Made by a program: the position numbers and the translations under genes. Below are positions 12,360-25,425 of a stretch of DNA of 64,000 bases, one piece after another. The stretch spans positions 10,168,001 through 10,232,000 of the forward strand of contig NC_079882.1 of the NCBI RefSeq assembly GCF_029227915.1. Reading direction: 5' to 3'. The notes beneath the pieces were generated by a model, which was not told the origin of the DNA, ran no database searches, and saw only the letters and a program-made list of their open reading frames with translations. This stretch comes from Hydractinia symbiolongicarpus. Its lineage: Eukaryota; Cnidaria; Hydrozoa; Anthoathecata; Hydractiniidae. Positions within the stretch are counted from its first letter, which is position 1, and each line of letters begins with the position of its first letter.

Positions 12360-14792
12360 TATAACATGGTTTAAAGTCACATCTAGCTTCTCCTTTATTT
12401 ATACTACACCAATATATGACATCTCGGCTATATGCCTCCGATACCCCTAAAACAAATTTACGCCCCTTTTCAATCCAATCAAGTAGGACTTGGAGTAGTT
12501 AGGTTTATAGGCTCTATAACGTCCCTAGCGTAAATTACATCCCCAGTGTCCATACGACCCTTAGATTAGTTTGCGTCCTTGGGTTAACTTCCTTCCTAAA
12601 CTCTAACCATCTCCTGTAAGTGAGATATTAGAAATCCAGAAGGTCGTAAATTAACTTAAAAACAGTCATTCTTGTCAAAAATAGCTATGATTTAAACTCG
12701 TTTTGGCAGAAGAAAGTATTACCCTCGTTACATTGTGTTAGTAACTTTGTGACAAACATACCTAGGAAAAGTTCCTAATAGCCCTGAAAGTTCCTCTATA
12801 GCTTTATAGGCAACATTGAACTTGCACCATACATAATAATCAAGATATCTATATTATAAAGACCCCAGAAAAACGTAGAGGAAGAGTTAATGAGAAACTC
12901 TAGGGGGACCTCTAAGAACCCTATATTGACTCCAGGGGCGTATTACTTTACTTCCCGGGGAAGGCGAAGATTCTATTAGGGTTCAAGGTGTTTACTACTC
13001 TATGAACGCAAACTTTAAATATTCTATGAATGTTAATACTACTTATAGGCCCCAGAGACATAAAATCTCTTTTGGGACCCAACAGAATCTAAAACTACGC
13101 TAGGATGGACGTTATAGAGTTTAGTGAAGCTTCTTGCTCTAATGGATTTTAAGGACGTAAACATACAATCAATCTAACCTTACTGCATTTATTATTACAT
13201 TCTTTTATCAATAGGGAGACCTTGATCATTAGGTCCACTGATAAAATGTCACATTCATTTATAGAAACCTTAGTTTAAACTTTCCAGATCTGGATCCTAA
13301 ATGGACTAAATGGAAATCTCTTTTTGGTAAATAAGCTACCTCGCTTCTAGTGCGGCTCGATGGATATTACTTCGGATATTTTTAACACAAATGTTAATGT
13401 TTTTCTGGATGTATTTAAACGAACCGTATTCAGTTTTGAGAACAACTTCGTTATAATTTCTCTTCTTTTCTTTTCTCATTAATTGAAAAAATCGTATTCA
13501 TATATTTACAGACATAACTAGGAGAGAAAGTACTTGCACATCAAAAAATGCTCTTTGTAATAACTGACATAACCCTCTTGCACTGACATCACCTCTGACG
13601 GTTTCTAATTTGTATTTGATATAACTGTTTCGACAGCTATTTGAGCACATTTCTGCCGTCAAATCACGTAACGCGTGATTCAAGACTGATAACCACTAAC
13701 TTTACATTGTAAAAGAATGTTCAATGTAAAATCACATCAATCAATTCTCGTTAATCATACGGATGCTTCAGCAATATCATTAAAAGTCAGTTGAATGTTG
13801 TTCATTCTCCATCTGCGATTTAATCTTTTTTATTATCTTTTTTATATTTTTTTTTTACTGATTCACAAATGCGCGCCAAAACCACTTTCTTTCATCACCA
13901 TTGAAATCTCTGTTTTCGCATATGTGGTATTGACTTATTTCCTTATTCCATCTTCGACAGGTTTCATAAGTTGCTTTAGATAACGAATAGTACATAATCT
14001 GCTGTGAATGCACTAAGTCAGATTGCAAATGTATTTTTGGCAATTTCTGAAAGCATAGTTTTCTCAGATACCTAGACAAGGAATAGCCCATTTACGCATT
14101 CTTCTTTGTACTAAGCAGAAGAGCCAGCAAAAATTTTTCTACCACAGGGAAATTGAAATAGTTAAGGTGGAACAAAAAGAACTGAATTTTTATATAAGAA
14201 AGCTTTGTGTAATTCGTTTGCCGAATACAGTTATATGATATGCGACAGTTTCTCAGGTCAGCCTGCAAGACTGGAGATTTTTTGAAAAGTATCAACCTAC
14301 CTGCAAAGCAAATAGCGGTCTCATGGAATTGTTCGAATGACACGATTTATCTGTACATAATCTCCTCGTCAGTGCAGCTATTTTTGTAAAGATACATGCC
14401 ATTTTGGTCAGAGGCCCTACTTCACACAGTTCTCTTTCAACCGTTAGCATATAAACTGGATGGTCCTGATGATCCTTGTGTGTGCAAAGCTGCATTCTGC
14501 ACCCCATCAATTACTTCATGAACCAATAAAATCTGTACCTTGAAGCATTAAGTTATTACACGTGGCAGATTGTGTTAAATGCTTATCCTTCAGTAGATTT
14601 TTATGAAAGTCTAGGAATATAAACAACAAATGGACCTAATTGTCTTAAGGGGAGATAAGGTCATAAATTACTAGGGGCATATATGGAGCTAAGGAATTTA
14701 AAGAACGATATGGAGCGAGAGAGCTCGTTATACTGATGTAGATTAACTGAAGGGGTAGCTAGAAGCTAGATGTCATTTTGAGCCGTGTTATA
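12360..14792. mobile_element. Inverted-repeat (foldback-like) element, about 2.4 kb
   Basis: The ends 12360-12391 and 14761-14792 are inverted copies (27 of 32 positions match by eye, both ending in ACATCTAGCTTCT). Inside each end is low-complexity, degenerate sequence built from GT/CCC-rich blocks such as TATATGCC and GTAAATTAC. The right part (about 13500-14510) has several minus-strand open stretches with coding-like composition that I do not recognise; they are short and in different frames, consistent with a decayed gene. The right end lies only 8 bp from the next element. No target-site duplication is evident. Confidence 0.55.
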
Positions 14793-14989
14793 ATTGTGAA
14801 CCATGGTGGCAAAGACTTCATTTAGCACCGGGCTAAGTGGTCCCGACACACGACGTACAACATAACTAACAACCTTCATACTTTATCGACATAAAAAGCC
14901 GACAGACGTTCAGTCATACTTCTCCAACCAAATGGACCCGACAAATGAAACCGCATTATCCGACATCCTCTCTATATCACAAATACATA

Positions 14990-15460
14990 TTTTTTCTGTC
15001 GATGGTCATACCAACGTAATATCGCATAATACTGCATAATACCTTCATAATACTCTCTGTCGCTACATAACAAATACATATTTTTTCTGTCAATAATCCA
15101 TAACCAACGTAATATCGCATAATACTGCATAATACTGCATAATACCTTCATAATTCTTAAAAAACACATAAATTTTCTGTCGATGGCCATACCAACGTAA
15201 TATCGCATAATACTGCATAATACTGCATAATACCTTCATAATTCATAAAAAATAAATAAATTTTCTGTCGATGGCCATACCAACGTAATATCGCATAATA
15301 CTGCATAATACCTTCATAATACTCTCTGTCGTTACATAAAAAATACATATTTTTTCTGTCGATGGCCATACCAACGTAATATCGCATAATACTGCATAAT
15401 GCCTTCATAATACTCTCTATCGCTACATAACAAATGCTTTTTTTTTTGTAGATAGGCTAT
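14990..15460 (-). repeat. Left-arm tandem array, 75-93 bp unit, about 6 copies
   Basis: Each unit contains TTTTCTGTCGATGGCCATAC, CAACGTAATATCGCATAA and one to three copies of TACTGCATAA, then ACCTTCATAA. Variation in unit length comes from the number of TACTGCATAA sub-repeats and from the A-rich spacer. Confidence 0.9.
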
Positions 15461-15479
15461 AACCAACGTAATATGCCAC

Positions 15480-17900
15480 ATTATTCCGCAGTAGAAACAA
15501 GTATTCTCCCTGGAAATGACGTATCAAAATTTCTAAAGTAGATCAATTAATGCAAAGTGATCACATATTGAAAAAAACAACAGTTGAGGTTGAGTATACA
15601 TCCATTTACCAATAGAAATGATATTATGGCAAAATACTCTTCTGCGAAATGATACATCAAAAGTCCTACATTAAAAGTCCTCAAGCACGCCAGAGAAGAC
15701 TTTATACTTTAAACTAAACAAACACTGATGTTGGATACACGTCAATACACAAAGTGACACTATATTTTGGACAAGTATCTTACCGTGATATAAAAAAATG
15801 AAAGTTCTAAAGCAGACTAATCAATGTGTGGACTTTACACTGTAATTGAACAAATATTGAGGTTGGATACACATCCATCCACCAATAGAAGTCATATTTG
15901 GGCTAAATACCCTCCAAGAAAATGACACATCAAAAGTCCCAAAGCAGACCAATCGAAGGAAAAACTATTCACTATAAACCAAACCAACACTGATGTTGGA
16001 TAACATTCCATTCACAAATAGACACTATACTTTGGACGAATACCCTTCCGCGAAAAGATGAAGCACGCCAATCAAGAGAAGACTTTACGCCTTAAATTAA
16101 ACATTCAGTGAGGTTGGGTGCACATCTATGCACCAATAGAAACAATATTCTGGACAAATACCCCCTCGCAAATGACACAGTAAAAGTCTTAAGCTGTTAG
16201 ATTTGAGGAAAGATGTATAGTATGCACTAACAAGGCGGTTTTGTTCTATACCTATGCACATGCAATAGAGACGACAGTGATAGCTTGGATAAGACTATTT
16301 AAAAAATGACCTAATAGATCTATTCAAATAAAGCCTCCCTAAACCAGTAAGTAAATGGGATATTCCACAATACATGGCTAAAAACAACCTGGATGAAAGT
16401 AAAGGTCGAAATCCTAGCAGAAAAATTAAAAGAAGTCTGTAAATGTGAGACACATCCATACGTCATTTGAGGTAACACTTTTAGAAGTTGAGGTATGTGC
16501 AAAATAAAATCTGAGATATTTTAAAAGACCAATCAAAGAGAAAATTTTATACTTTACCCTGCACAAACACTTATGCTGGAAATACATCCATACACAAATA
16601 GAAACAATTTTATGGAGAAATACCCTCCCTGGAAATGACGCATCAACAGTCCTAAAGCAGACCAATCAATGCGAAGGCTTTACAATATAAACCAATCTTA
16701 GGGAACACGTTGCACTATAGAGGTATTGAGGTAGGATACAAATCCATCCACTAATAGAACAGATATTTTGACAAAATACCAAAACTGCATTCTGGACAAA
16801 TATCCTCTCGCGAAGAAACATATTAAAAGTCTTAAGGCAGACCAATCTGACGACAGACGTTATAGTATACACTGAACAAGCAGTAGTGCTTTATACCCAT
16901 TGATTCATCTATAGAAACAATCTCTTGGACAATTACTCTCCTCTGAATAGCATGTTAGATGTCCTAAAGCAGACCAATCAAAGAAAATGGTTGCAACCTC
17001 AACGGTTATTTTTATAGTATAAGACCACTGAGGTTGAATACATATCTATACACTAATAGAAAGATATGTTCCCGCAAAATAACATGTATTATGTTATTGT
17101 GGAGATTATAACACAGGTCAGTCTAAAAGCAGATGTTATAATAGATGCTAAACAGCAGTTAGTATTATGTACCCATCGATACAACACCAAAAACATTATT
17201 ATAGACAAATGCCATCTCGTGAAATGACATATTAAAAGTCTCAAAGCATGTCGATCTTAGGAAAGTCGTCAAACAATACATTGAACAGACAGCAGTGTGC
17301 TATACCCACTCATACTTCATTAGAAGCGATTCTATGTTCATTCGAACTGACATTATTAGATGTCCTAAAACATGACAATCTGAGGGAAGACGATATACTA
17401 TACATTAAACAAGTGGTATTGTTCTATACTCATCCATACACCAAGAGATACGATGTTCTGGACAAATACCTTCTTGCGTAATGACACATCAAAGGTCCGA
17501 AGATCCTTTAAAAGAGCAAATAAATTCAAAGGAAAACCATCTTCTGGGCAGTAATAAAGCAGAAATGCTGGACCCATTCATAAGTCAATGAAAAGGAAAT
17601 TTTGCGAGAAATTTTAAGCTCCATTGAAATATTAGATGCCCTAGCAGAACAAGACATATAAAATATATGTACGATACAGTAGACAAGCAGAGGTGGAATA
17701 TACCCTTGCATACATCACTAGAAAGATACTTTGAGGAAATATCGCGCGCGAAGAAGATAACGTTCTAGCAGACCATTTGAAGTAAATCTTTACTTTTGCA
17801 AAAAGGCAAATCGGATACCCATTCATAGCTACATCACTAAAGAGATATTCTGCGAAAGTAACCAAACGCGGAATAAAGTATTAAATGCTCAAGCACAATA
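15480..17900. repeat. Degenerate ~130-bp tandem repeat, left arm
   Basis: About 16-17 diverged units with recurring blocks CCAATAGAAACAATATT, GGACAAATACCCTC, AAATGACACATCAAAAGTC, AAAGCAGACCAATCA and GAGGTTGGATACACATCCAT. The first units match the inverted sequence at 24140-24600, so this is part of the element's arm, expanded on the left side only. Confidence 0.8.
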
Positions 17901-18559
17901 AATTAGTGCCCTAACCTCATAACTTCCCTTGTGTTAGGTTACAAATTATAAAACTTGGTATGGATGATATCTGTCACATGACAATTAAAAATCATGATTC
18001 AAATGCTGACTTTGTCAGAATTTCTTTGCGGACGTCCTTCGTTGGTAAAAATCTGATTCTGCGGGGTTTTCCCAAAATTTTCTGATAAAAGCCGCGCACA
18101 ACCATTTTGAATATACAGAATACGGCTATTATTAAAGAGAAGATGGACAACAGAAGTGATAACCATTAAAAGAAATAAGCTAACACTAAATACACAAGAG
18201 AAATCAGTGTCATTGAGGCTTTTTAACTAGCTATACATAGATTTCCATAGATTGTAATGGCAATATAATGTGTGTCACGAGTAAGTTATGTGTGTTTGAG
18301 AATGTATTTACAGTCTCTGTGGATAAAGAAGTAAAAAAATTGTTGGAAAAAAACTTCATAAAAGACTGCATGTAATGTTTGCATGATCCTTCTCTAAAGT
18401 GACCCTGTTCATTTAGGTGCAGTGATGGGTTGTATGAAGAAAAAAGTGCCAGCTTGAATAAGAATCGTGTTTTCAGTGTAAATTTAGCTGATTACTTATA
18501 CAAGACTAGTTGATAAAGCCCATGGGAAAATTCACTAAGGCAGAAGAACAATGGAAAAA

Positions 18560-19020
18560 TAGGTTGCTTTAGATTTTTTGCTGACGTCAGCAGTGCATGT
18601 ACAAAAAGAAAATTGGTTAGAGTTAGTCATTCGTTGTCTGTAAGGTGTGGAGGTTGAAACGTTGACCAAAATAATGTATGGTATCGTATGTTTTTGACAA
18701 ACGCTTAGGGAGATATAAGGGCTTAAAAATTTTGCTGACGTCAGCAAAGTCCATACCAAAAGTTCCAAAAATATTTCTTCACAAATTCGTACACCCGATG
18801 CATTCATCGTATAGATCTTGAAATGCTGATCAAGAAAATGTATAGGAACATGGACTTTTGACAAACGGTTGCAGAGATATTGGGGTTTGAAGGTTTTGTG
18901 ATGACGTCCTCAACCTTTCCATTCCGATACGGATTCAGGGACCCAGGTTTGAGAAACTTACCTAAATTGGTCCCGGGTCCCTAGTTACTTACGCGGTGAA
19001 AAATCACTGACGTCACCACC
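18560..19020. repeat. Tandem units with CRE-like TGACGTCA palindromes
   Basis: About three diverged units, ~155-165 bp apart, each with GACAAACG, GAGATAT and a GACGTCA core: GCTGACGTCAGC at about 18580 and 18734, weaker forms near 18902 and 19003. They lie inside the large foldback element. A lone relative (ACTGACGTCAGC) occurs at about 37143 in a MOSPD2 intron. Confidence 0.65.
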
Positions 19021-20439
19021 TCGTTTCCAAGTTATTTGGCCTCAAAGCCTTAAGTGCACTGTAATGGCTTCATTTATTTAATATAGAATATTGACGTTAA
19101 AGTAGTCTTATTGACGTCGCGCCGTAACGTCAGAAAATTTAACATATTAGACATGCATTTTTCAGTTACTGCAAAGAAAATTTCGGTAAGATCAAAGGAA
19201 AATGAACATATCCACTTTGCCTGTTATATATATATATATATTGTTTTGCTGTTTAGCTAGCTATTTTCTTGTCACTTGTAACGTATAATTATATATAATT
19301 TATTATTAGTATATAGATACAAGGCCTTAAAAAAGTGCGTGGATTAAGTTTTTTTTTTTTAAGTTTTAAAATATTTAGATAAACCTTACACTAAATGTAC
19401 ATGATTCTGCATACATAACTTTTATTATTATTGGTTTTTGTTATTGCGTTTTTGATTTACAAAGCACCAACCTTAATAATTAAATATATGGTCTTGATTA
19501 CTTTTGGATATTCCAACATAAGCTAATACTTTTGTGACGGTTTTTTCATGTGGTAGTTTAAATTAAAAAGATAAATGTTTATCATTCATTTATTTTTTAT
19601 GTTAAAAAATAATTATTTGAGGAAACTTATTTTTTTTAGGAAAATCTTTGTAAAACATTCACATAACCATTTAAGTAATTTTGTTTAGATAAATGCTGTA
19701 ATGCCAAAAGGAAAATACTGGGTTAGGCAGCCAATGGTAAGTTTTTATTAAATTTGATTTGAGATTTGAAATTTGATTTGAGGTTTGATTTGAAAAAAAT
19801 ATGAAAGTAATGTTGTGTAGTGGGTTGCACGTACTATTACTTTCAGTTAAAAAGTCCAAAAATTAACGTGACAGAAAATAATTAATTGGATATAACAATT
19901 TAATTGCTATGTTGTGCTTTTTTTATGGTTTATAGAGAACAGACAAAAGATATTGCCGAAAGAAACGATGGTGAAAGCATTAGAGAACAAAGAATCCTTA
20001 CAACAAGTGAAGGTTAGTCCGAACATACTAACTGTTTTCATGTTAGAGAAATGCTCGAATGTTCGTTGTTATCAATCTCAAGAAACCCTTTCGTATTAAC
20101 GAATAAGATTTGTTCCATTTTTATTTATCTTATCTTTAGTGAAGAAACTCAAAGTCGCGATAACCTAGATTCACAGCAAGCATGACGAATTCATGGTGGT
20201 TCTGTTAAATTTAAAATATGAAATTATTGATAGATAGACAATTTGTCAACCAGACCTTAGCTTTTGCAATCTTAAAGTTAAAGTCCAATAGACAAGTAAA
20301 AATAAGGGCCTAAAAATATTTTTCCGTTTGACTTCCTTTTGAATATTTTTCATTTTGTGTCGTAGTGTAAAACGTTTGTAATATTTTTTTGCATATTGGG
20401 AAAAGCTTCCAAAAGGGAACAAATCCATAGGTCAGCTTG

Positions 20440-21120
20440 TTTTGATTAATCACACAAAAAGCTTAGGGATGAATTTCCCGTATTTAAAAGCAATCCATAC
20501 ACATTGTTTCAGTAAATTCGGTCTTTGAAAAAAACACGTTTGGGGAGATAATTTACCCGCATTAAGAAGCAATCCATACAAGCAATCCATGATATTTAGT
20601 TCTTTTAGTAAATTCGGTCTTTAGAAAAAACATTTAGGGAGATAATTTACCAGTATTAAGAAGCAATCCATACATATAAAATTCAGTTGTTTTAGTAAAT
20701 TCGATTTTTGAAAACAGAATTGGGGACACAATTTACCCGTATTACGAAGCAATCCATACACATTAAATTCGGTTTTTTTAGGAAATTCCATCTTTGAAAA
20801 AAACATTTAGGAGACAATTTACCCGTATTAGAAAGCAAACCATACATATAAGATTAGCCTGATATAACAATTTTGACCTTTTTCAAAGAAAACTTAAGAA
20901 AGAAATTAATCCATGCAGATGTGATTAGCTCAATTTTGTAAATTAAGCATTTACAAAACTAAGGAGAAAATTTCCAAATCAAGATCCATACACGCGACAT
21001 TAGCCCGATTTTAGACAAAAAGCAATCTATACACATGAAAGCAGCTTATATTTGTAAACTAGGCGATTGCAAAACAGAGAGAGAATTTCCAGATCAAGAA
21101 GCCATCCATGTACACCAGGT
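20440..21120. repeat. ~100-bp tandem repeat in element core
   Basis: Roughly six to seven units marked by AAGCAATCCATACA, TTTTAGTAAATTCGGTCTTT and GGGAGATAATTTACCCG, becoming more diverged to the right. Confidence 0.8.
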
Positions 21121-21264
21121 TAGGCCGCTTCAAATACGTTTTAGATCGATTTCTCTAATTGAACAAGTAATCTACGACACACCAGATTAGCTTTAATTTG
21201 TAAGTTGGGCATTTTCAAAAAACAGTACTCTAAGGGTTAAAAAGAGATTTTCCACTCGTTTGCC

Positions 21265-21450
21265 TTGTTTCGTTGACTGAAAGCTAATATTTAGAAGAAA
21301 AAGTTCCGAATCGAATACTACACCGTGATATCATTCGTAATGCGCACTCTGCTTGTCTTGTTTCGTTGAATTTAGAGACTGAAAACAAATTTTTCGAAGA
21401 AAAAGATCCGAATCGAATACTAGACCATATTATCATTCGTAATGCGCACT
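21265..21450. repeat. Two-copy ~100-bp direct repeat
   Basis: Two copies of a block containing CTTGTTTCGTTGA, GAAGAAAAAG, CCGAATCGAATACTA and ATCATTCGTAATGCGCACT, adjacent to one another just downstream of the transposase relic. Confidence 0.8.
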
Positions 21451-21769
21451 TTTTTTAGACCAAAAATTTTTCGTTGATGTTTTTAACTTAAAATATAAGT
21501 TAGTTTATTTAGATTTTGACCTGAGCTGTGGCATACGGAAATTTAATACATACAGTTTATATTTTTACTCAATGGTGTTTTAATTAGAATTTAGGAAAAA
21601 ATAATTTTTTGAGGAAACTAAATTTTTTCACTTCCTATTTAACCGAGGAAGGCGAGTAAAACAATGACAGAAGTTCGTAGAGAAGCGTATATTTGAAGTT
21701 CTACGTAAAATTGCCAAATACTTGCCGTTGATTTAATCAGTTTTCGTTCCCCAGACACGCAATTCTGTG

Positions 21770-23180
21770 TCGTTTTCTGAAACTATATTCTTTCGATTTG
21801 TTCCATTGGTGAATGAAAAATTGCAGATAGAACAAGAAATGTGCTTGGCTCAACAATCTAACTGAGCTTTTTATCTAAAGGATGAAGCTATTCACAAATC
21901 GACGTAACCACGCTTGCGAAAAAAGGATGGAATTTAAGTAAAATGCAGTGGTAAACTTATGAGTGTACCCGTGAAAACATCATGAAAAAGCGCGTGTGTT
22001 GGTAGAATCTTGATTTTCTGTTCTTGACGTATTCGCTTAAAATGCACGCATGATCATAGAACATATCTAATGGGGCCTCTTCTAGATGTATATAAAAAGA
22101 AGCAGGTGCATCTTTTCGGCCTTTAATACTAGGTATGACGTGAAATACACAGCAGTGGCCATGTATTGGGTAAAAAGAACACAAACTTCATGTCTTGCTT
22201 GCTCACTTGTAGAAATGACTTTTGACAAACTTCAATAGGGACATCGTCGTATTTGCTTGAGTTGCTGGAGTCGGCAGAAAATATCCTAACTTGCCGAATT
22301 TGTTTGCCATAATTTGAAGAATAAAAAACAAAGGCCAAACTCAGCTGGATTGTAAGAACCTTCAAATAACTGTTCTGGTTGCATTTTAAAGGAATGAATT
22401 GTTTTCACAAAATATGCAGGGTACAAAGGTAAATTAATCACATCGTTGCGTGGAAGACAATTTAGAGAGTGTTCTGAAGACTTAATAATTACATCTGCAA
22501 CCTTTTGATAGAATTGTTGCTGGTAACAAAATACCAGTACAGACGAGCGAGTCCCCCTACCTACTTGACATGCAAATTCCAAATCTATAATAATATTTAC
22601 TGCACGGAATGATATAAGAGTATCAACACAAGAATCGTTGGACAACTGTTTAAAAACGGACGCTATTGTTTTTTTTTTTCATTTATGTTGGTATTATCAG
22701 ATATCAAGCGGCAGTAAAGACCGACGGACATCGATGACAAATGTGTGTGTGATTGCGCCTAATGGAAACATAATGCATCGTCACCTATTCGATTTTTTTC
22801 TGAGATCTATTTTTAGTACGTACAATAAGCTACGAAGAGGACGATATAATTTCCTATTATTGTCAGTTCTTGATGTTATAAAGCAACTGCCAAGCCTTCT
22901 AAAACGAGAAGAAATAACTTCGTCTGCTTGCAGGATTTCTATTGGTTCTACAAATGCATTCTTGAACCCCATTCTTCCTACCGTCACATGAAAGCACGTT
23001 ATGTTTCCCATCACATTCTACGCATGTTTTCCGGAAATCAATATCCATGTGGGACGCTCAGCCCAACTACTATGCTATGAATAATGGAACTGACATGAAT
23101 TTTTCATTTAGAACACGGCGACAATATCGAGCTTCCATTATTTTTATAACACCCCTGAAAGTAATTTTTTCGTTATTCAC
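21770..23180 (-). pseudogene. Broken KDZ-like transposase
   Basis: Reading the minus strand from 23180 down, coding-like stretches follow one another in shifting frames. They are HMDIDFRKTC then CVECDGKHNVLSCDGRKNG (about 22960-23065); an open stretch at 22286-22645; GHCCVFHVIPSIKGRKD, then MFYDHACILSEYVKNRK (21957-22184); a frameshifted HDVFTGT; TSICE followed by a stop (about 21890); and SQAHFLFYLQFFIHQWN (about 21785-21860). YDxAC and a later E motif resemble the acidic catalytic positions of the Kyakuja/Dileera/Zisupton (KDZ) superfamily and related cnidarian transposon proteins. That family placement is from memory of motif patterns and is tentative. At least three frameshifts and several stops show it is dead. 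It lies centrally between the foldback arms, as expected of the element's own transposase. Confidence 0.5.
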
Positions 23181-24139
23181 GGCCTCTGTAAACTCCCAAC
23201 CTATTTCATAAACAGCGCAAATTTTAGAGGATCAATAATACCAACAGCATATTTAACTTAGCATGTAAAAATATATAAAAAAACAAGGACAGACTTATCA
23301 ACGTCAACGTTACGCAACTTTCAAAATGGCCGTAATAACACTGCTCTCTGCTTTACACATCCCTTTGTCGTGGCTGCAAAATCTCGGATTGGTTTTTCAA
23401 AAAAATCAGGCGTTGCAATTGAATGCTACACGCGGGAGAATAAAACAAAGTCGGTAAATATATATCGCATTTGGTATTTTGTGCAGATATAAGAATTTCG
23501 TGATTAATTAACAGGACGCGCTTTTCGCGGACAAACAGGCAAAATACCGCTATTATTAAAAAGACTAACGATATCATACGTCTATTGGTTTTTCGGTCAG
23601 TTGCTCATAAAGTTGATCTTGTTAACTCACCATATGATTTTTTAACAATAGCCAATAATACTTACATTATTTAGAACTATTTTCAGCTTTTGTACTCTGA
23701 TCCTAACTTCAATGGAATATCAAATCTACGGAGACTCTTTAAATGAGATAAATTTTATACTTATGCCTTTTTGGAACATCTTTGTTCCATGTAAATAGAA
23801 GTTTTGACTTTTAATTTGGAATTCTTCCATATCTGTTAAAAAAGTATTTTTTCTTTTTCCTAATGATACGTTATATTACTGACATGCCTTCTACAGAATT
23901 TCAGCCTAAGAGACTTTGCCGATAAAAAGTTATGACCTGTGAAATTTTAACTACAAACAATGGAATAATTTCATCGTAAACGGCTCTAAACTTTAATGTG
24001 ATATAGCTTCTCTACGGCAGCAGCTTCTTCAGTCGGACAAAAATCTTTGGAACATTTAAATTTTTATGCATCTAAGAGATTTATTTGGTTTAAGAACTAA
24101 TCAAGCTATACTATTGAAATACTGCCCCGAAAAAAAGAG

Positions 24140-24600
24140 ATAGAATTTACACTTTTGCATGGTCTGAAATAAAAACACACGTAATGTCTTTGGATTGATT
24201 GGCCTACTTTAGGGCTTTTGATGCGTCATTTTCAGGGAGGACACTTGTTTCTACTGCTGTACGGATAAGTACATAACAGTAAAGCCCGGTAAATTTATAG
24301 TATAATGCCTTGCCTCAGATTGGCATTTTTTAGGACTTGTGATATGTAATTTCGCGGGGGGTATTAGTCCAAAATATCTTTTCTATTGGCTATCGGTGGG
24401 CATAGAACACTACCGCCTGTTCAATATATTGTACAAAAACGCCTCTTTGTTTAGCCTGCAATAGGGGCGTTATTATGTCTTGTTGCAAAAGGATATTTGA
24501 GCGAAATATCGTTTCTGTTTGTGTATGGATGTGTATCCAACCTCAAACTTTGTCTACTTTATAAAAACAGCTTTCCGTAAATGGCAGTTATGCGAAATAT
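24140..24600. repeat. Degenerate ~130-bp repeat, right arm
   Basis: Inverted counterpart of the first units of the left-arm repeat: GATTGGCCTACTTTAGG, TTTTGATGCGTCATTTTCAG and TGTTTCTACTGCTG mirror the left sequence near 15491-15560. Only about three to four units are present, against roughly 16 on the left. Confidence 0.75.
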
Positions 24601-24604
24601 TGTG

Positions 24605-25425
24605 GAATATTACGTTGGTTATGGCCATCGACAGAAAAAATATGTAGTTTTTATGAAGCGACAGACATTATTATGAAGGTATTATGCAGTATTATGCGAT
24701 ATTACGTTGGTATGGCCATCGACAGAAAATTTATGTATTTTTTATGAATTATGAAGGTATTATGCAGTATTATGCAATATTGCGTTGGTATGGCCATCGA
24801 CAGAAAATTTATGTATTTTTTATGAATTATGAAGGTATTATGCAGTATTATGCAGTATTATGCGATATTACGTTGGTATGGCCATCGACAGAAAATTTAT
24901 GTACTTTTTTTGAATTATGAAGGTATTATGCAGTATTATGCGATATTACGTTGGTATGGCCATCGACAGAAAAAATATGTATTTTTTATGAATTATGAAG
25001 GTATTATGCAGTATTATGCAGTATTAGGCGATATTACGTTGGTATGGCCATCGACAGAAAATTTATGTACTTTTTTTGAATTATGAAGGTATTATGCAGT
25101 ATTATGCGATATTACGTTGGCATGGCCATCGACAGAAAATTTATGTATTTTTTATGAATTATGAAGGTATTATGCAGTATTATGCAGTATTAGGCGATAT
25201 TACGTTGGTATGGCCATCGACAGAAAATTTATGTATTTTTCATGAATTATGAAGGTATTATGCAGTATTATGCAGTATTATGCGATATTACGTTGGTTAT
25301 GGCCATCGACAGAAAATTTATGTACTTTTTTTGAATTATGAAGATATTATGCAGTATTATGCAGTATTATGCGATATTACGTTGGTTATGGATTATTGAC
25401 AGAAAAAATATGTATTTGTTATATA
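24605..25425 (+). repeat. Right-arm tandem array, 75-92 bp unit, about 10 copies
   Basis: Reverse complement of the left-arm unit: GGTATTATGCAGTATTATGC, GATATTACGTTGGTATGGCC, ATCGACAGAAAA. CCATCGACAG recurs at about 24626, 24717, 24797, 24884, 24960, 25047, 25126, 25214 and 25302, with a diverged last copy near 25393. Reading-through ORFs here are translations of the repeat, not a protein gene. Confidence 0.92.

Noticed and set aside
14972-15408. Minus-strand ORFs of 78-83 residues with repeating YYAILRWYGHRQK-type peptides
   Set aside because: They are direct translations of the tandem array; the frame moves with unit length and the inverse array at 24.7-25.1 kb gives the same peptides.
24605-25425. 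CRISPR-like regular repeat spacing
   Set aside because: The units are contiguous with no unique spacers, no cas genes are present, and the context is eukaryotic.
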